DNA of 64,000 bases. Source: Magnetospirillum sp. SS-4 (GTDB taxonomy: Bacteria; Pseudomonadota; Alphaproteobacteria; Rhodospirillales; Magnetospirillaceae). Position numbers and translations under genes: made by a program. Of this stretch, positions 25,508 through 33,320 are shown one piece after another. The stretch spans positions 62,001-126,000 of the forward strand of contig NZ_CACVCH010000024.1 of NCBI RefSeq assembly GCF_902729425.1. The letters are read 5' to 3'. The notes under the pieces were generated by a model. The model searched no databases, was not told the origin of the DNA, and worked only from the letters and a program-made list of their open reading frames with translations. Numbering within the stretch: position 1 is the first letter of the stretch; each line of letters starts with the position of its first letter.

Positions 25508-26887
25508 ATGCCCCATCCGCTTCCCGATACGGTCGAGCACTGGCCGATTGCCCGGCTGCGCCCGTATGACCGCAACGCGCGGACCCATTCGGACGGTCAG
25601 GTCGCCCAGATCGCCGCCAGCATCGTCGAGTTCGGCTGGACCAACCCGGTGCTGGCCGACAGCCAGGGCAACGTCATTGCCGGCCACGGTCGATTGGCAG
25701 CGGCCCAGCGGCTGGCGCTGGACACCGTGCCGGTGCTGGTGCTCGACCACCTGACCGAGGCCCAGCGCCGCGCCTACGTGCTGGCCGACAACAAGCTGGC
25801 GCTCAACGCCGGCTGGGATGAGGAACTGCTGGCGGCGGAACTGCATGCGCTGAGTGGCGACGGCTTCGACCTGGGGCTGACCGGCTTTTCCGATGAGGAA
25901 CTGGCCGACCTGATGGCCCCGCTCGACGACGTGCCGGAGGAAGATGCGGCTGATGCCGACGACGACGACACGGCCCCGGAGCCGCCCCGTGACCCGGTGT
26001 CGCGTCCTGGCGACCTCTGGCATTTTGGCGAGCATCGCCTGCTGTGCGGCGATTCCACCGACGCGGCTGCCATCGCCACGCTGATGGCGGGGGAAACGGC
26101 TGCGCTGGTGTTCACCTCGCCGCCCTACGGCCAGCAGCGGGACTATGCCTCCGGCGGTATCGCCGATTGGGACCGGCTGATGGAAGGCGTGTTCGCCGCC
26201 CTGCCGATGAAACCCGACGCCCAGGTGCTGGTCAATCTCGGCCTGATCCACCGCGAGGGGGAATGGGTGCCGTACTGGCACGGCTGGCTCGACGCGATGC
26301 GCGATGCCGGCTGGCGGCAGTTCGGCCTCTATGCCTGGGATCAGGGGCCGGGCCTGCCGGGCGACTGGGGTGGACGATTGGCGCCCGCCTTCGAACTGGT
26401 GTTCCACTTCAACAAGGTTTCGCGCCAGCCCAACAAGATCGTCCCGTGCGCCCATGCCGGGGAGAAACTCGGTGGCGGCGGATTGCGAGCCGCCGACGGC
26501 ACCGTGCCGCGGAAGAGCGGCCAGGGCAACGCTATCCAGGATCACCGCATTCCCGACAGCGTGCTGCGGGTGACCCGCCACAAGGGCGCCATCGAAGGCG
26601 ACGGCAGTCATCCGGCGGTGTTTCCGGTGGCGCTGCCGGACTTCGTCATGCGGGCCTATTCCGACGCGGGTGAACTGGTGTTCGAGCCGTTCAGCGGATC
26701 GGGCAGCACCATCATCGCCGGGCAGCGGTGCGGGCGGATCGTCCGCGCCATGGAACTGGCCCCCGCTTATTGCGACGTGGCGATCCTGCGCTGGCAGGCG
26801 CTGTTTCCTGAAATCCCGGTGACGCTGGCCGATGGCCGCCCGTATGCGGCGGTGGCGGCCGAGCGTGGAGTTGACCATGCTGGTTGA
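25508..26887 (+). CDS. ParB-like/DNA methyltransferase fusion (SPPY type)
   Basis: 459 residues. The N-terminal ParB/sulfiredoxin-like domain (residues about 8-105) has LRPYDRNARTHSDGQVAQIA, FGWTNPVL and GNVIAGHGRLAAA. An acidic linker leads to an amino-methyltransferase domain with LLCGDSTDAAA, VFTSPPYGQQRDY (motif IV) and VFEPFSGSGSTIIAG (motif I, SAM binding). The order IV before I is the beta class. The SPPY form occurs in N4-cytosine and some N6-adenine enzymes. It is a paralogue of the next gene. The target site cannot be read from sequence. Confidence 0.95.
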   Translation: MPHPLPDTVEHWPIARLRPYDRNARTHSDGQVAQIAASIVEFGWTNPVLADSQGNVIAGHGRLAAAQRLALDTVPVLVLDHLTEAQRRAYVLADNKLALNAGWDEELLAAELHALSGDGFDLGLTGFSDEELADLMAPLDDVPEEDAADADDDDTAPEPPRDPVSRPGDLWHFGEHRLLCGDSTDAAAIATLMAGETAALVFTSPPYGQQRDYASGGIADWDRLMEGVFAALPMKPDAQVLVNLGLIHREGEWVPYWHGWLDAMRDAGWRQFGLYAWDQGPGLPGDWGGRLAPAFELVFHFNKVSRQPNKIVPCAHAGEKLGGGGLRAADGTVPRKSGQGNAIQDHRIPDSVLRVTRHKGAIEGDGSHPAVFPVALPDFVMRAYSDAGELVFEPFSGSGSTIIAGQRCGRIVRAMELAPAYCDVAILRWQALFPEIPVTLADGRPYAAVAAERGVDHAG

Positions 26888-28136
26888 AGTGATCGAGAAA
26901 TGGCCGCTCGACCGGCTGCTGCCCTATGCCGCCAACGCCCGCACCCATTCCGAATCCCAGGTGGCACAGCTTGCCGCCAGCATCGTCGAATTCGGCTTCA
27001 ACGCTCCGATCCTGGTGGATGACAAGGGCGTGCTGATCGCCGGCCACGGTCGCCTGCTGGCCGCCCGCCATCTGGGGCTGACCGAGGTGCCGGTGATTCG
27101 GCTCGACCACCTCACCGACGCCCAGGCCCGCGCCTATCGCCTGGCCGACAACCAGTTGGCGCTGAATGCCGGCTGGGACGACGAATTGCTCGCCGCCGAA
27201 CTGGCCCGCCTCCAGGAGGACGGATTCAGCCTCGACCTGATCGGCTTCTCCGACGAAGACCTGGACCGGCTGATGGCCGACACGGAAGCCGAGGGCGACG
27301 GTGTCGGTGAGGCCGGCGAAGACGAGATTCCCGAACCGCCCGCCGATCCGGTGACGCGACCGGGCGATCTGTGGATCCTGGGCCGTCACCGCCTGCTGTG
27401 CGGCGACAGCACGGTGGCCACCGACGTGGAACGCCTGCTGGCCGGCGCTACGCCCCACCTGATGGTGACCGATCCGCCCTATGGGGTCGAATACGATCCC
27501 ACCTGGCGCAACGAGGCCGGGGTGTCGTCCACCGCCCGCACCGGCAAGGTGGCCAACGACGACCGTGCCGACTGGCGGGAAGCCTGGGCGCTGTTTCCCG
27601 GCGAGGTCGCCTATGTCTGGCACGCGGCGATCTTCGCCAAGGTGGTGGCCGAGAGCCTGGAGGCCAACGACTTCAAGGTCCGCGCCCAGATCATCTGGTC
27701 GAAGTCCCGGTTCGTCCTGGGCCGCGGCGATTACCACTGGCAGCACGAACCGTGCTGGTACGCGGTACGCAAGACCGGCACCGGCCATTGGCAGGGGGCG
27801 CGGGACCAGGCCACCGTCTGGGCCATCGGCAATAACGGCGATGAGGACGAGGCCACGGTTCACGGCACCCAAAAGCCGGTGGAATGCATGCGCCGCCCGA
27901 TCCTCAACAACAGCGCCGAGGGCGACGGGGTGTACGAACCGTTCGCCGGCAGCGGCACCACGGTGATCGCCGCCGAGACCACGGGCCGCGTCTGCTTCGC
28001 CATGGAGCTGAACCCGGCCTATGCCGACGTGATCGTCGGCCGCTGGCAGAAGCTGACCGGGCAGAAGGCCGTGCTGGACGGCGATGGCCGCAGCTTCGAG
28101 GAGATCGTCGCCGGAAAGGCGGTCAGCGCCGGGTGA
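26877..28136 (+). CDS. ParB-like/N6-adenine methyltransferase fusion (DPPY type)
   Basis: 419 residues; ATG 26877 overlaps the previous gene by 11 bp and follows GTGGAG. The ParB-like domain is closely related to its neighbour: LLPYAANARTHSESQVAQLA, FGFNAPIL, LIAGHGRLLAA. The methyltransferase half has LLCGDSTVATD, MVTDPPYGVEYDP (motif IV, DPPY as in N6-adenine enzymes), KPVECMRRPI and VYEPFAGSGTTVIAAE (motif I). It probably arose by duplication with divergence of the catalytic half and target. The tandem arrangement gives the phage two amino-methylation specificities in addition to C5. Confidence 0.95.
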   Translation: MLVEVIEKWPLDRLLPYAANARTHSESQVAQLAASIVEFGFNAPILVDDKGVLIAGHGRLLAARHLGLTEVPVIRLDHLTDAQARAYRLADNQLALNAGWDDELLAAELARLQEDGFSLDLIGFSDEDLDRLMADTEAEGDGVGEAGEDEIPEPPADPVTRPGDLWILGRHRLLCGDSTVATDVERLLAGATPHLMVTDPPYGVEYDPTWRNEAGVSSTARTGKVANDDRADWREAWALFPGEVAYVWHAAIFAKVVAESLEANDFKVRAQIIWSKSRFVLGRGDYHWQHEPCWYAVRKTGTGHWQGARDQATVWAIGNNGDEDEATVHGTQKPVECMRRPILNNSAEGDGVYEPFAGSGTTVIAAETTGRVCFAMELNPAYADVIVGRWQKLTGQKAVLDGDGRSFEEIVAGKAVSAG

Positions 28137-28332
28137 TCCGGCGCAGGGAATGCTGGTACTTGGCGTCGGTGGGCTTCCAGTTCAGCGGCTGGCAGCCGAG
28201 GCGCAGGTCACGCTCCCAGAATTCGAGAATCTGCTGGTTGGAATAGCCCTTGCCCCGGAAGTATTCGAAGTCGGTCTGCGACCACTGCGGATGGGCCTTC
28301 AGAGCGGCGGTGGGGCGAACGGTCAAGGCCAT
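28123..28332 (-). CDS. Small conserved phage protein
   Basis: 69 residues, ATG at 28332 on the minus strand; its 3' end overlaps the convergent methyltransferase gene by 14 bp. The sequence contains WSQTDFEYFRGKGYSNQQIL and EFWERDLRLGCQPLNW, which read as a small helical DNA-binding-like domain. It is the second of two minus-strand genes. Function unknown. Confidence 0.65.
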   Translation of the reverse strand: MALTVRPTAALKAHPQWSQTDFEYFRGKGYSNQQILEFWERDLRLGCQPLNWKPTDAKYQHSLRRITRR

Positions 28333-28334
28333 GT

Positions 28335-28499
28335 TCACTTCGCCTCCTGGCCGGCTGCGTAGGCGGCTTCCAGAGCGGCCTTGATGCCCCAGACCGAAAG
28401 CTCGTGGAAGTCGAGGCGGTCGCTGTTGCGGGTCTCCAGGGTTTCCATGTCCAGGATGGTGGCAGCGATGTTCGCCAGGGCTTCGTCGCGGGTTTGCAT
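28335..28499 (-). CDS. DUF6900-like small protein
   Basis: 54 residues from ATG 28499 (MQTRDEALANIAATILDMET). The LETRNSDRLDFHELSVWGIK and ALEAAYAAGQ segments match the DUF6900 pattern found in phage and plasmid genes. It lies 2 bp upstream of the 69-residue gene on the same strand, so the two form a mini-operon. Role unknown. Confidence 0.75.
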   Translation of the reverse strand: MQTRDEALANIAATILDMETLETRNSDRLDFHELSVWGIKAALEAAYAAGQEAK

Positions 28500-28591
28500 C
28501 GTGGTGTCCCTCCGTTTTGGTGGACCCAGTAACGCTCTCCTGCGCAGGCTTATCAAGTCGATTACTCAATCATTTTCAATGGATTAGAGTG

Positions 28592-28801
28592 ATGGCCCAA
28601 TCCCGCCGCATGTCGTTGGCCGAGGCCATCGCCAACGTGATCATCGGCTACATTCTGGCGGTGGCGACGCAGGTGGCGGTGTTCCCGCTGTTCGGTATCC
28701 GCATCGCCATCTCGGACGATTTGGCCATCGGCGGGATCTTCGCCCTGGTGTCCCTGCTGCGCGGTTTCGTCCTACGGCGGGTCTTCGAGCGATTCCGGTG
28801 A
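28592..28801 (+). CDS. Small two-helix membrane protein
   Basis: 69 residues from ATG 28592. After an N-terminal basic segment come two hydrophobic helices: ANVIIGYILAVATQVAVFPL (residues about 15-34) and a second one around GGIFALVSLLRGFVL (about 47-61), ending in Arg residues. It resembles DUF7220-type small phage membrane proteins. The upstream region is A+T-rich and probably holds its own promoter. A holin or exclusion role cannot be told from sequence. Confidence 0.75.
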   Translation: MAQSRRMSLAEAIANVIIGYILAVATQVAVFPLFGIRIAISDDLAIGGIFALVSLLRGFVLRRVFERFR

Positions 28802-28867
28802 GGGCTTGGATTCGGGCGCGCCCGAATCTACTGTTCGAAATCGCGTCCAAGAAAGGTTTCGTTAACC

Positions 28868-29137
28868 ATGTCCAAGTCTGCCCTCTCGAAGTCCGTCCGC
28901 GAGGCCACCGGCTGCACCGTCGCCCAGGCCGATGCCGCCGTCGAGGCCATGCTGTCCACCATCATCGACGGTGTGAAGACCGATGGCAGCTTCCGCCTGA
29001 TCGGCTTCGGCACCTTTGCCAAGGCCGAGCGCCCCGCGCGCCAGGGCCGCAATCCAAAGACCGGCGAGACCATCGACATTGCCGCCTCCACGAGCATCAA
29101 GTTCAGCACGGCAGCGGCTTTGAAGAAGTCGCTGTAA
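28868..29137 (+). CDS. HU-family DNA-binding protein
   Basis: 89 residues; AGAAAGG lies upstream of ATG 28868. Typical HU/IHF sequence: MSKSALSKSVREATGCTVAQ, FRLIGFGTFAKAERPARQGR, NPKTGETIDIAASTSIKF, with the RQGRNPKTG DNA-intercalating arm and the Phe-rich core. It is a histone-like dimer that bends DNA. A phage-borne HU may act in packaging, in recombination at att or in the repeat-rich control regions of this prophage. Confidence 0.95.
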   Translation: MSKSALSKSVREATGCTVAQADAAVEAMLSTIIDGVKTDGSFRLIGFGTFAKAERPARQGRNPKTGETIDIAASTSIKFSTAAALKKSL

Positions 29138-29140
29138 GTC

Positions 29141-29338
29141 ATGGCGGTCAATCCCGAGCATGTGGCCCGTGCTGCGAATGACCTGATGGATCACTATGGT
29201 CGGGCCGCTCTCGATGAGGCCAAGACGCAGGTGGACCGCGCATCGAGGGCCGGTGATATGCCGGCCCTCGATCAAGCCCTGATGGTTCTGACCGAAATCG
29301 AGCGCCATCAGGGCAGTTCGTCCACGCCGGTGATGTAG
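29141..29338 (+). CDS. Small hypothetical helical protein
   Basis: 65 residues, beginning 3 bp after the HU stop, so probably in the same operon. Helical, with VARAANDLMDHYGRAALDEA and MPALDQALMVLTEIER. Its 3' end overlaps a convergent minus-strand gene by 31 bp. No function recognised. Confidence 0.6.
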   Translation: MAVNPEHVARAANDLMDHYGRAALDEAKTQVDRASRAGDMPALDQALMVLTEIERHQGSSSTPVM

Positions 29339-29505
29339 GAATCGCCCTTGTTCCAAGACCCTTCGTCGAGTTCCCACTCGGTGTCGGCGCTGTCGTGCAG
29401 TTTCTCGAAGGCCGCCGTCTCGGCCTGTTCCGGCGTTGCCGCCTCGACCTCAACGACGGTGCTTTCGGTGACGTCGCGGGTGATGATCACGCTGTAGCGG
29501 GGCAT
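29308..29505 (-). CDS. Small acidic hypothetical protein
   Basis: 65 residues from ATG 29505: MPRYSVIITRDVTESTVVEV, then EAATPEQAETAAFEKL and an acidic C-terminus with DTEWELDEGSWNKGDSYITG. The beta-alpha-beta pattern resembles small plasmid and phage DpnD/PcfM-like proteins. It is transcribed with the DUF3489 gene upstream on the minus strand (9 bp apart). Function unknown. Confidence 0.75.
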   Translation of the reverse strand: MPRYSVIITRDVTESTVVEVEAATPEQAETAAFEKLHDSADTEWELDEGSWNKGDSYITGVDELP

Positions 29506-29514
29506 GGGCGGCTC

Positions 29515-30078
29515 CTACTCGGCAATTTTGTAGGTGCGGCCCCGGATTTCATGCTTCTCGCTGGTGATCGTCAGGCCCAGCTTCTTCTTCAAGGCCCCGG
29601 CAATCGCCCCCCTGACGGTGTGTGCCGCCCAGCCAAACTCCGCAGCGATTTCGGCGATGCTGGCGCCCTCGGGCTGCCGCAGCATGGTGATCAGTGCCTC
29701 CTGCTTGGTGCCCTCGCGGGTCTTGCGCGGCGCGTTCGGGCCGTGGGCGCCCGTGGGCGGAGTTTCTGGCTGGTCGGCCATGTCAGTCGCCGGCACCTCT
29801 TCCGGCGCCCCGTCTGCGCCCGTGTCGCCAACAATGCCCAGGGCCGCGTAGGCTGCGGCGGTGGCGCGGAGCGTCAGCGGGGTGCCGTCTTCGTCCTCGC
29901 GCCAGACCGGGGCGCCGGGTTCGGCGGGGATTTCCTCGGCCAGTTCCTTCTTGATCAAGCTGCTCAGCACTATGTTGACCGCGCCGCCCTTCAGGGACGC
30001 GGTGATGGGCAGCAGAAAACCACCTTTGCGGGCGCAGGCGGTGGACAGGATGACGGCTTGGGCATCGGACAGCGACAT
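29515..30078 (-). CDS. DUF3489 family protein
   Basis: 187 residues from ATG 30078 on the minus strand. The N-terminal half has LSDAQAVILSTACARKGG, FLLPITASLKGGAVN. After a Pro-rich linker the C-terminal DUF3489 domain has GTKQEALITMLRQPEGASIA, EIAAEFGWAAHTVRGAIAGA, a winged-helix look. DUF3489 proteins are widespread in alphaproteobacterial phages and plasmids and are probably DNA-binding regulators. It is transcribed away from the late genes. Confidence 0.9.
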   Translation of the reverse strand: MSLSDAQAVILSTACARKGGFLLPITASLKGGAVNIVLSSLIKKELAEEIPAEPGAPVWREDEDGTPLTLRATAAAYAALGIVGDTGADGAPEEVPATDMADQPETPPTGAHGPNAPRKTREGTKQEALITMLRQPEGASIAEIAAEFGWAAHTVRGAIAGALKKKLGLTITSEKHEIRGRTYKIAE

Positions 30079-30175
30079 GGTGGTTCCCTCCGGGATGCGA
30101 CGCGGGCAATCCACGCCTGTACCACCCCGAGCCCCGCCGGGGAGACCCGGTCGGGGCGGCAGGGAAAGGCACCAA

Positions 30176-30532
30176 TCAGGCGACGTCGGCCTGGATCTCG
30201 AAGTGGGTGACGAAGCCCGTCAGGTAGGGCCGCCCGTGGGGGATGCCGGTGTCGCGCGACGTGTTCCGGCTGATCCGCCAGCCCATCCAGCGGGCCACCG
30301 CCGCCTCGGTGGCCGTCGCCAGCGGCTGGCCGGCAAACAATCCGTTGGCGACGTCGTCGGCGAAGTGGCGTCCGCAGGTCGAGTCGAGGAAGTCCCGCAC
30401 CGCCGCGTCGGGGCAGCCGGTGGCGGCCTGGATCGCGGGCATCGCCAAGCCCCAGGCCGCGGCGGAATCGGCGTGGTGGCGGATGGTTCCGAAGAAGCCC
30501 CAATCGGGGTTGTTGGTGGGCAGGGTGGACAT
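30176..30532 (-). CDS. Conserved hypothetical protein
   Basis: 118 residues from ATG 30532 (MSTLPTNNPDWGFFGTIRHH). It contains AWGLAMPAIQAATGCPDAAV, RDFLDSTCGRHFADDV and AVARWMGWRISRNTSRDTGI, a pattern shared by many plasmid and phage proteins of about 110-120 residues in alphaproteobacteria. It is the first gene of the minus-strand accessory cluster and faces the late operon across about 100 bp of divergent promoter space. Role unknown. Confidence 0.8.
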   Translation of the reverse strand: MSTLPTNNPDWGFFGTIRHHADSAAAWGLAMPAIQAATGCPDAAVRDFLDSTCGRHFADDVANGLFAGQPLATATEAAVARWMGWRISRNTSRDTGIPHGRPYLTGFVTHFEIQADVA

Positions 30533-30633
30533 GCTGGCCTCCTTTGTTCGTGGGACCATCAATCACTCTGCGGGCGGGACACATCAACCGGATAAGCCGG
30601 TTCCTTCATTGCTTTCTCAGGCGACTTCCGATC

Positions 30634-31179
30634 ATGGGATTATCCGTCCGCGAATACGCCCGCAGGCGGGGCGTCAGCCATACCGCCGTGCGCAAGGCGG
30701 TGCAGACGGGGCGCATTCCGCAGGAGCCCGACGGCACCATCGACCCGGTCAAGGCCGACGCCGCCTGGGATGCCCGGACTGATCCGGCCCGGAAAGCGCC
30801 GTCAGCCCCGGTGGCTGCGATAGCCGCTCCGCCGCCGGTCGCCCCTAGTCCGAAGCCGACAGCATCGCCACCGCCACCCGCCGCCTCCGGCGCCACCTTC
30901 GCCCAGGCGCGGACCATGCATGAGGTGGCCAAGGCGCAGAAGGCACGGCTGCAGGTGGATCGCCTCAAGGAAGAGGTGGTCGACCGGGCGCGGGCCTCGG
31001 CCCTGGTGTTCAAGCTGGCCCGCCAGGAGCGCGATGCCTGGATCACCTGGCCGGCACGGGTCGCCGCCCAGATGGCGCTGGAGGCCGGGATCGACGCCCA
31101 CACCATGCAGACCCTGCTGGAAACCTATGTGAGGGATCACCTTGGGGAACTCGCCGCCATCGAGCCGAATTTCCGGTGA
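30634..31179 (+). CDS. Terminase small subunit-like protein
   Basis: 181 residues from ATG 30634. The N-terminal HTH (MGLSVREYARRRGVSHTAVR, KAVQTGRIPQEPDG) resembles Nu1-type terminase small subunits. A Pro/Ala-rich linker follows, then a helical C-terminal domain with ARTMHEVAKAQKARLQVDRL and TWPARVAAQMALEAGIDAHT. It directly precedes the large terminase with a 38-bp overlap. It should recognise the packaging site and recruit the large subunit. It is the first gene of the rightward late operon. Confidence 0.85.
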   Translation: MGLSVREYARRRGVSHTAVRKAVQTGRIPQEPDGTIDPVKADAAWDARTDPARKAPSAPVAAIAAPPPVAPSPKPTASPPPPAASGATFAQARTMHEVAKAQKARLQVDRLKEEVVDRARASALVFKLARQERDAWITWPARVAAQMALEAGIDAHTMQTLLETYVRDHLGELAAIEPNFR

Positions 31180-33106
31180 CACCCTGGGCTTCCGGGGATC
31201 GGAGATCCTGCTCCAGGCTTGGCGCGACGGATTGCGGCCCGATCCGCTGCTGACGGTGTCGGAATGGGCCGACCGGCACCGGGTCTTGTCCAGCCGCGCC
31301 TCCGCCGAGCCGGGCCGCTACCGCACGGCCCGCACGCCGTATTTGCGCGAGATCATGGATTGCCTGTCGCCGTCCCATCCCTGCCGGCGGGTGGTGTTCA
31401 TGAAGGGCGCCCAGGTCGGCGCGACCGAAGCCGGCAACAACTTCCTCGGCTTCATCATCCACCATGCCCCCGGCCCAGTGCTGGCGGTGCAGCCCACCGT
31501 CGAGATGGCCAAGCGCAACTCGCGCCAGCGCATCGATACCCTGATTGACGAAAGCCCCATCTTGCGCGAGCGGGTCAAGCCGGCCCGCTCGCGCGACGCC
31601 GGCAACACCATGCTGTCGAAGGACTTTCCCGGCGGCACCCTGGTAATGACCGGGGCCAACAGCGCGGTGGGCCTGCGCTCTATGCCTGCCCGTTACCTGT
31701 TCCTCGACGAGGTCGATGCCTACCCGGCCTCGGCCGACGAGGAGGGCGACCCGGTGGCGCTGGCCTGTGCCCGCATGGCCACCTTCGCCCACCGCGCCAA
31801 GGCGTTCCTGGTCTCGACGCCGACCATTCGCGGGCTGTCGCGGATCGAGCGGGAATTCGAGGCATCCGACCAGCGCCGCTTCTTCGTGCCGTGCCCCCAT
31901 TGCGGCGAAATGCAGTGGCTGAAGTTCGAGCGGCTGAAATGGGACAAGGGCCAACCCGCCTCAGTCCATTACCTGTGCGAGGCCTGCGACCAGCCGATCA
32001 CCGAATCGGCCAAGGCCACCATGCTGGCGGCAGGCGTTTGGCGGGCCACAGCGGTGGCCGAGGATCCCGGCACCGTCGGCTTCCACATCTCGGCGCTCTA
32101 TTCGCCGCCCGGCTGGCAGTCCTGGGAGAGCATCGCCCGTCTGTGGGAAGCGGCGCAGGGATCCGACGATGCACTGCGGGTGTTCCGCAACACCGTGCTG
32201 GGCGAAACCTGGGTCGAGAGCGGTGAAGCCCCCGACTGGCAGCGGCTCTACGACCGCCGCGAAACCTGGGCCAATGGCAGCGTGCCTGCCGGCGGGTTGT
32301 TCCTCACCGCCGGGGCCGACGTCCAGAAGGACCGCGTCGAGATCGACGTCTGGGCCTGGGGCCGCAATCTGGAAAGCTGGCTGGTCGATCACATCGTCAT
32401 CGATAGCGGGCCGGAACATGCCGAAACCTGGACGGCGCTGGAGCGGGTGCTGGGCCAGACCTGGACCCATGCCAGCGGCGCAGCCCTCAAGATCGCCCGT
32501 CTGGCCATCGACAGCGGTTACGAATCCTCGGCGGTCTATACCTGGGGCCGCCGGATGGGCGTCGGCCAGGTCTCGCCCATCAAGGGCGTGGAGGGCTTCA
32601 ACCGCTCCAGCCCGGTCTCCGGCCCCACCCTGGTCGATGCCACCGAGGGCGGCAAGAAGGTGCGCCGTGGTGCCCGCCTGTGGACGGTAGCGGTGTCCAC
32701 CTTCAAGTCGGAGACCTACCGGTACCTGCGGCTCGAACGGCCCACCGACGAGGAACTGGCCGAGGGTGTCCGTTTCCCGGCCGGAACGGTGCATCTGCCA
32801 TCGTGGGCGGATTCGGAGTGGTGCAAGCAATTCGTCGCCGAGCAACTGGTGACGGTCAAGAACCGCCGCGGCTTCTCCAAGCTGGAATGGCAGAAGCTGC
32901 GCGAGCGCAACGAGGCGTTGGATTGCCGGGTCTATGCCCGCGCCGCCGCCTGGATCGCCGGTGCCGACCGCTGGCCCGAGGCCAAATGGCGCGATCTGGA
33001 AGGGCAACTGGTCGTCGTCGCCAGCACCAGCGACCCCGAAGCCGGGCAGGTGCGCCGGATCGCCCGCCGTCCCCGGCGGATCATCAAGTTCAGCGGGATG
33101 CACTGA
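31142..33106 (+). CDS. Terminase large subunit (GpA family)
   Basis: 654 residues; TTG at 31142 is the best available start and overlaps the small subunit. Features are VVFMKGAQVGATEAGNNFLG (Walker A-like adenine/P-loop region of the GpA family), RYLFLDEVDAYPASADEEGD (Walker B), FLVSTPTIRGLSRIEREFEA (coupling motif), a zinc-ribbon CPHCGEMQWLKF...CEACDQPI, and a C-terminal nuclease domain with LTAGADVQKDRVEIDVWAWG. It is the ATP-driven motor and endonuclease that packages DNA and cuts it at cos, as in lambda gpA. Length is normal for the family. Confidence 0.97.
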   Translation: MGNSPPSSRISGDTLGFRGSEILLQAWRDGLRPDPLLTVSEWADRHRVLSSRASAEPGRYRTARTPYLREIMDCLSPSHPCRRVVFMKGAQVGATEAGNNFLGFIIHHAPGPVLAVQPTVEMAKRNSRQRIDTLIDESPILRERVKPARSRDAGNTMLSKDFPGGTLVMTGANSAVGLRSMPARYLFLDEVDAYPASADEEGDPVALACARMATFAHRAKAFLVSTPTIRGLSRIEREFEASDQRRFFVPCPHCGEMQWLKFERLKWDKGQPASVHYLCEACDQPITESAKATMLAAGVWRATAVAEDPGTVGFHISALYSPPGWQSWESIARLWEAAQGSDDALRVFRNTVLGETWVESGEAPDWQRLYDRRETWANGSVPAGGLFLTAGADVQKDRVEIDVWAWGRNLESWLVDHIVIDSGPEHAETWTALERVLGQTWTHASGAALKIARLAIDSGYESSAVYTWGRRMGVGQVSPIKGVEGFNRSSPVSGPTLVDATEGGKKVRRGARLWTVAVSTFKSETYRYLRLERPTDEELAEGVRFPAGTVHLPSWADSEWCKQFVAEQLVTVKNRRGFSKLEWQKLRERNEALDCRVYARAAAWIAGADRWPEAKWRDLEGQLVVVASTSDPEAGQVRRIARRPRRIIKFSGMH

Positions 33107-33108
33107 TC

Positions 33109-33318
33109 ATGACCCTCGACGAAATGAAGGCCGAACGCGAACGGGTGCTGGCGCGGCGCAATTCCCTGGTGGCCCGCGTCACCGTGGGCGACCGCACCGT
33201 CCAATACGACCTGACCCAGGCCAATCATGTTCTGGCCGATCTCGACCGCCGCATCGCCGTGCTGGAGGGCAAGAAGCCCCGCCGCCGGATTCTCGCCGTC
33301 GCCACCAAGGGGCTGTGA
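33109..33318 (+). CDS. Head-tail joining protein, gpW-like
   Basis: 69 residues, 2 bp after the terminase stop. The sequence has DEMKAERERVLARRNSLVAR, VTVGDRTVQYDLTQANHVLA, then LDRRIAVLEGKK, matching the helical gpW fold. Between terminase and portal is exactly the lambda W position. It should stabilise the portal and connect to FII. Confidence 0.8.
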   Translation: MTLDEMKAERERVLARRNSLVARVTVGDRTVQYDLTQANHVLADLDRRIAVLEGKKPRRRILAVATKGL

Positions 33319-33320
33319 TC

